A DNA stretch of 64,000 bases, from positions 93,497,400 to 93,561,399 of the forward strand of contig RSEF01000001.1 of NCBI GenBank assembly GCA_003993805.1, read 5' to 3'. The notes beneath the pieces were generated by a model. It worked only from the letters and a program-made list of their open reading frames with translations, was not told the DNA's origin and made no database searches. Origin of the DNA: Himantopus leucocephalus. Its lineage: Eukaryota; Chordata; Aves; Charadriiformes; Recurvirostridae. Made by a program: the position numbers and the translations under genes. Each line of letters begins with the position of its first letter. The stretch's first letter is position 1. Shown piece by piece: positions 60,806-64,000 of this stretch.

Positions 60806-63800
60806 CTTCAAAGCTTCATTTCAACAAAGACTGTGTTTCCTCTTTCTGTGTATGCTAACTTGGAGATCTATTTTCAATCCTTACTTTATATCTTCATATT
60901 GTTTCTCCAATTTCAAGGTTTTTCTTTCACTAATGGACAAAAAAGTGGCTGAATGGTTGCTGAAAAATCACCTGGACTTTCAAGTTTAGTCTGTCTTTCT
61001 GAATAATTGCTTACCTTTGCTTCATGATCTACCATTAAGTATTTTTTTCCCCTAATGCTCTTGAAAAGTGTTCTCACTTACCTCTTCTTAAAAACTTTCT
61101 TACCTGCTGCTAACTCCTGTTCTGTTCTACAAAATCCCTGCCTCTCTGTGGTCTTCTTATGTTATTTTTATGTGTTTCAATTTAAGCCTGATCTGGTTTC
61201 TCTTTCCTTGCCTACGCACTGTCTCTGTCTTGCTCCCAACCTTTTAGATTCTCTTCTGATTTAACCACATAGGTTTCCTATTTCAGATGCCACTCAACAA
61301 GTTTTTAAGAGAGAATCACAGGCAATACATTGCAAACTGAGCTATCAGTATCAAGTATCTATTATTATCAATAACGGTATAGGCAAAGCTAACCTATAAA
61401 TGCATAGCAAAACTTTCACCATGAGCAAGGAACCAAATCCTACCACATCAAAAGTTACTCAGGCTCATACAAAGGGCACTACCTCCTCATCCAACTGCAA
61501 CCAGCCAGGCCAGCTGCTGATTTGACTCAGATGAAAACTGAGCTCAATAAATTTGTGTGACGTTGAGTATAAATGAGACTCTGTAGGCAGAAAGACAAAG
61601 AATATTTAGCATTTCCAATTTGACTGCTTCTAGTGCAATGTTTAGGTCTCATCCATCATTACTTTTGGTGACATTTTAGAGTGGGGGTAAAATACTCCTT
61701 CATCTCTGAATATCCTGTGCACCTCTCCTGTTTTTCTTGTTAACTATAAGACTAAGTTGCAAGAAAGTAAAAAAACTGAAGCCTGTAAAATCTCCTAGGT
61801 TTCAGATTTTTGCTGAACTTGTTTGGAAAACACTTAAATTAGATCCAATTAGTTTTTAATCAATCTAGCTGAAGAAATTATTCTTTTGGCTGCTCTCACA
61901 GGAAACTTGAGTTAAAAGCAAATTATAGCTCTCTGATTGCTACAGACTGGAGAAGAAACTTCCCCTTTCTCACTCATAGAAGCCTACTTCTCTATTTTTA
62001 ATCAGAGCTGTTGAGTAGCTTGTCCTGGGCAAAGAAAGACATGTGTAGAGAAACTGATTTGGGATTCGTTTCTAACAATGTTTAATAGGCAATAGATACA
62101 GGATGAATTTTTCTCACCAGACAGCTCCTTTTTGAATGCCAGGTATAAACTGTGATTCAGACAAAAAAGACTCAGGTGTGAATAATATTTGATCTATGGC
62201 TGGCAAGCACAACTGCAGTCATTAAGCTGGGCTTTTATGAGGCTCCCTGCATGCTCATAAGCCAACTTAAAACAAATCTTAATGGATGATAAAGTTGCAA
62301 GTTTTACTAAGGTGGCAGAATCAAAATGAGGTTGCAAGAGAAATCAAATTCCATGTAAATAAATTTGCAGTACAGGAAAATGAAGTTATCCGTTTATCAA
62401 AGAATTATACATACAAATAGTCAAACACATAAGCACAACTACTTTACTCAGTCATGTAGAAAAATCAACTAGAACATGGCAAGCATGGCAGCTGTGGTAA
62501 AGGTATGATCTTAAATTTCTCTCATTGCCCATAAATGTTATGGAATCAGTCCTAATATCACTGTTCTTATATAACAATCAATTCAGCTGTATTTTTATTG
62601 TGTCATCAGATCTTAAATTAGCTTGGTGACTTTCAGCAGCAGAGTATTGGGGAAGGACAGACAGTTTTGTCTAATCTCATTGGAGAAACTTCAGTCCTTG
62701 CCAACGAATCTATTTCCCATTCTATTAATATAAGACCTATTTAAGCAAATGAAAATGAATGGAATTTGCCAGCCTTATTCAAAAAGAGTTATTTCCTTCA
62801 GGCAAAATCCAAGCAAAGGTTTTCTTGAAGACCAGGGCTACATGGCAGCTCAGGGACACTGTGAATAACACTGACACTTGTGAGAGAATTAAATGTGCTT
62901 TTGAAAGAAGGGGGATTTCAACTTAAAAAGAGGAAGTTTCTTTTGGACAGAGGGTGCTTGCTATAAGAAGCGCATACGTATTTGTGATAGGAAAGGGCTG
63001 ATTTTCTGTCATCTGGGCTTTCTGCATATGGTGGAGGACTGGCACTGAGAACAGAGGAAAGAATGAACATTTCTGTTGTCGAGATCCATACTGGAGTATT
63101 TTGCTGCCTCTGAGACAGGAAGCCTGGAGAAAGAAATAAGGTACTCCCTAGTATTGTAATAATGCTTTCAATTGGTTTTGCTTTTTTATTTATCTGATAA
63201 TGATTTGAGCAGTTACTGAGGCAAGCCTTTGTAATGCTCCTATAAACAAGTAGGAGCATACATTTGTAAAAATGTGGTTGCTATTAGTAAAGTGACTCCA
63301 CAGCTGCTCTCTATTTCATTTGAGTCACAGCTGCTAATCGTAGCAGCTTCACACACATCCCTTATTCCCTGGAGCAAGCTGACCAATCTATAGCAGAACA
63401 AGCCAGAGCCCATTCTATAGTGGCATCAGCACAATTATTTCCTGAATTCCTGGAGCAGAACGTTTATAATCAGAAACTGGGAAAAAGGACCAAAGTGGAT
63501 CTGCAGGGCATTTTCTGATTATGCATGTTATAAGCGTGACAGTCGTAATTTACACCAGTAGATAGGAGAATCAGGTCCTTTCTTCCCAGCTACTGTAAAT
63601 CTGGTGGTTGAAGGGAGGCACCCAAAACCAAAAGGCAAAACCTATTTCTTTAGCTTTGTAAATCAGTTAATGTGCCATGAGAAGCACTGTGAGAAAATCA
63701 GTATGCATCCCCAGAGCGATTTCTGCACTAGAACTGAGAGCGGGAGCGCTTGGCTCATTTAACTGTACTTCTGAATATCACATCTTCATTTAATAATTGA

Positions 63801-64000
63801 AATTAATTTATTGCAAGAAAAACTAGCCTCTGATCAGTGATCCTCTTGTTTAAGAAGCAATATGAGGTTTGTGTCACGTGCCCAGCTGGTCTGGAACGAG
63901 ACAGTGAAAATAAAGAATGTAATACCTGAGGGCTGAACGTATAATATATTGTACAGCTGCTAATCCTTGTTAGGTGTGTTTGGGTATAGGTTAGGAATCA
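60806..64000. other. Intergenic, right-hand end, nothing recognised
   Basis: No gene, repeat terminus or RNA recognised. An E-box-type GTCACGTG is at 63873-63880. I looked for immunoglobulin-domain exons of VTCN1, the neighbour in mammals, and saw none. Confidence 0.5.

Noticed and set aside
1..64000. Endogenous retrovirus, CRISPR array, prokaryotic operon or insertion sequence
   Set aside because: No LTR pair, primer-binding site, gag/pol frame, spaced repeat array or bacterial gene organisation was seen.
60989..64000. VTCN1 exons on the + strand
   Set aside because: No signal peptide or Ig-V/Ig-C pattern was found in any frame; the short frames there are not Ig-like.

Overview
The window is nuclear DNA from a vertebrate, almost certainly a bird. 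It carries many CR1 LINE copies with the avian-type 3' end (repeats of ATTCTGTGAT or ATTCTATGA), long AT-rich non-coding stretches, and the CpG-island 5' end of a conserved vertebrate gene. It is draft assembly: there are two 100-N gaps (20330-20429 and 47935-48034) and two single Ns beside homopolymers (32457, 36104). No prokaryotic gene, operon or CRISPR array is present.

The one protein-coding gene I can support is MAN1A2, Golgi alpha-1,2-mannosidase IB (glycoside hydrolase family 47), on the minus strand. Exon 1 (39331 down to 39024) encodes the cytosolic tail, the signal-anchor membrane segment and the start of the stem. Exon 2 (9200 down to 8945) encodes the coiled-coil stem up to the edge of the catalytic domain. 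Intron 1 is about 29.8 kb and is complete. Intron 2 runs off the left edge, so the catalytic exons lie outside the window. The promoter is a TATA-less CpG island (about 38.9-40.8 kb) with GC boxes, an inverted pair of NRF-1-like sites and a 9-codon upstream ORF that ends 7 nt before the MAN1A2 start.

Layout: 1-8944, intron 2 with a 3.2 kb CR1 carrying decayed ORF1 and ORF2; 8945-9200, exon 2; 9201-39023, intron 1 with six CR1 pieces and one possible old L2-like LINE; 39024-40800, exon 1 and CpG island; 40800-64000, upstream intergenic DNA with a 40-bp minisatellite, two L2-like LINE fragments, an ancient CR1-clade LINE, younger CR1 copies, a tRNA-derived SINE relic, a (CA)n tract and a possible hAT relic. 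I found no coding gene to the right of the CpG island.

I do not see an undescribed biological system here. The observations most worth checking are the very short uORF just before the MAN1A2 start, the oppositely oriented CR1 copies on either side of exon 2 (possible back-splicing), and the neighbouring L2-like fragments upstream.
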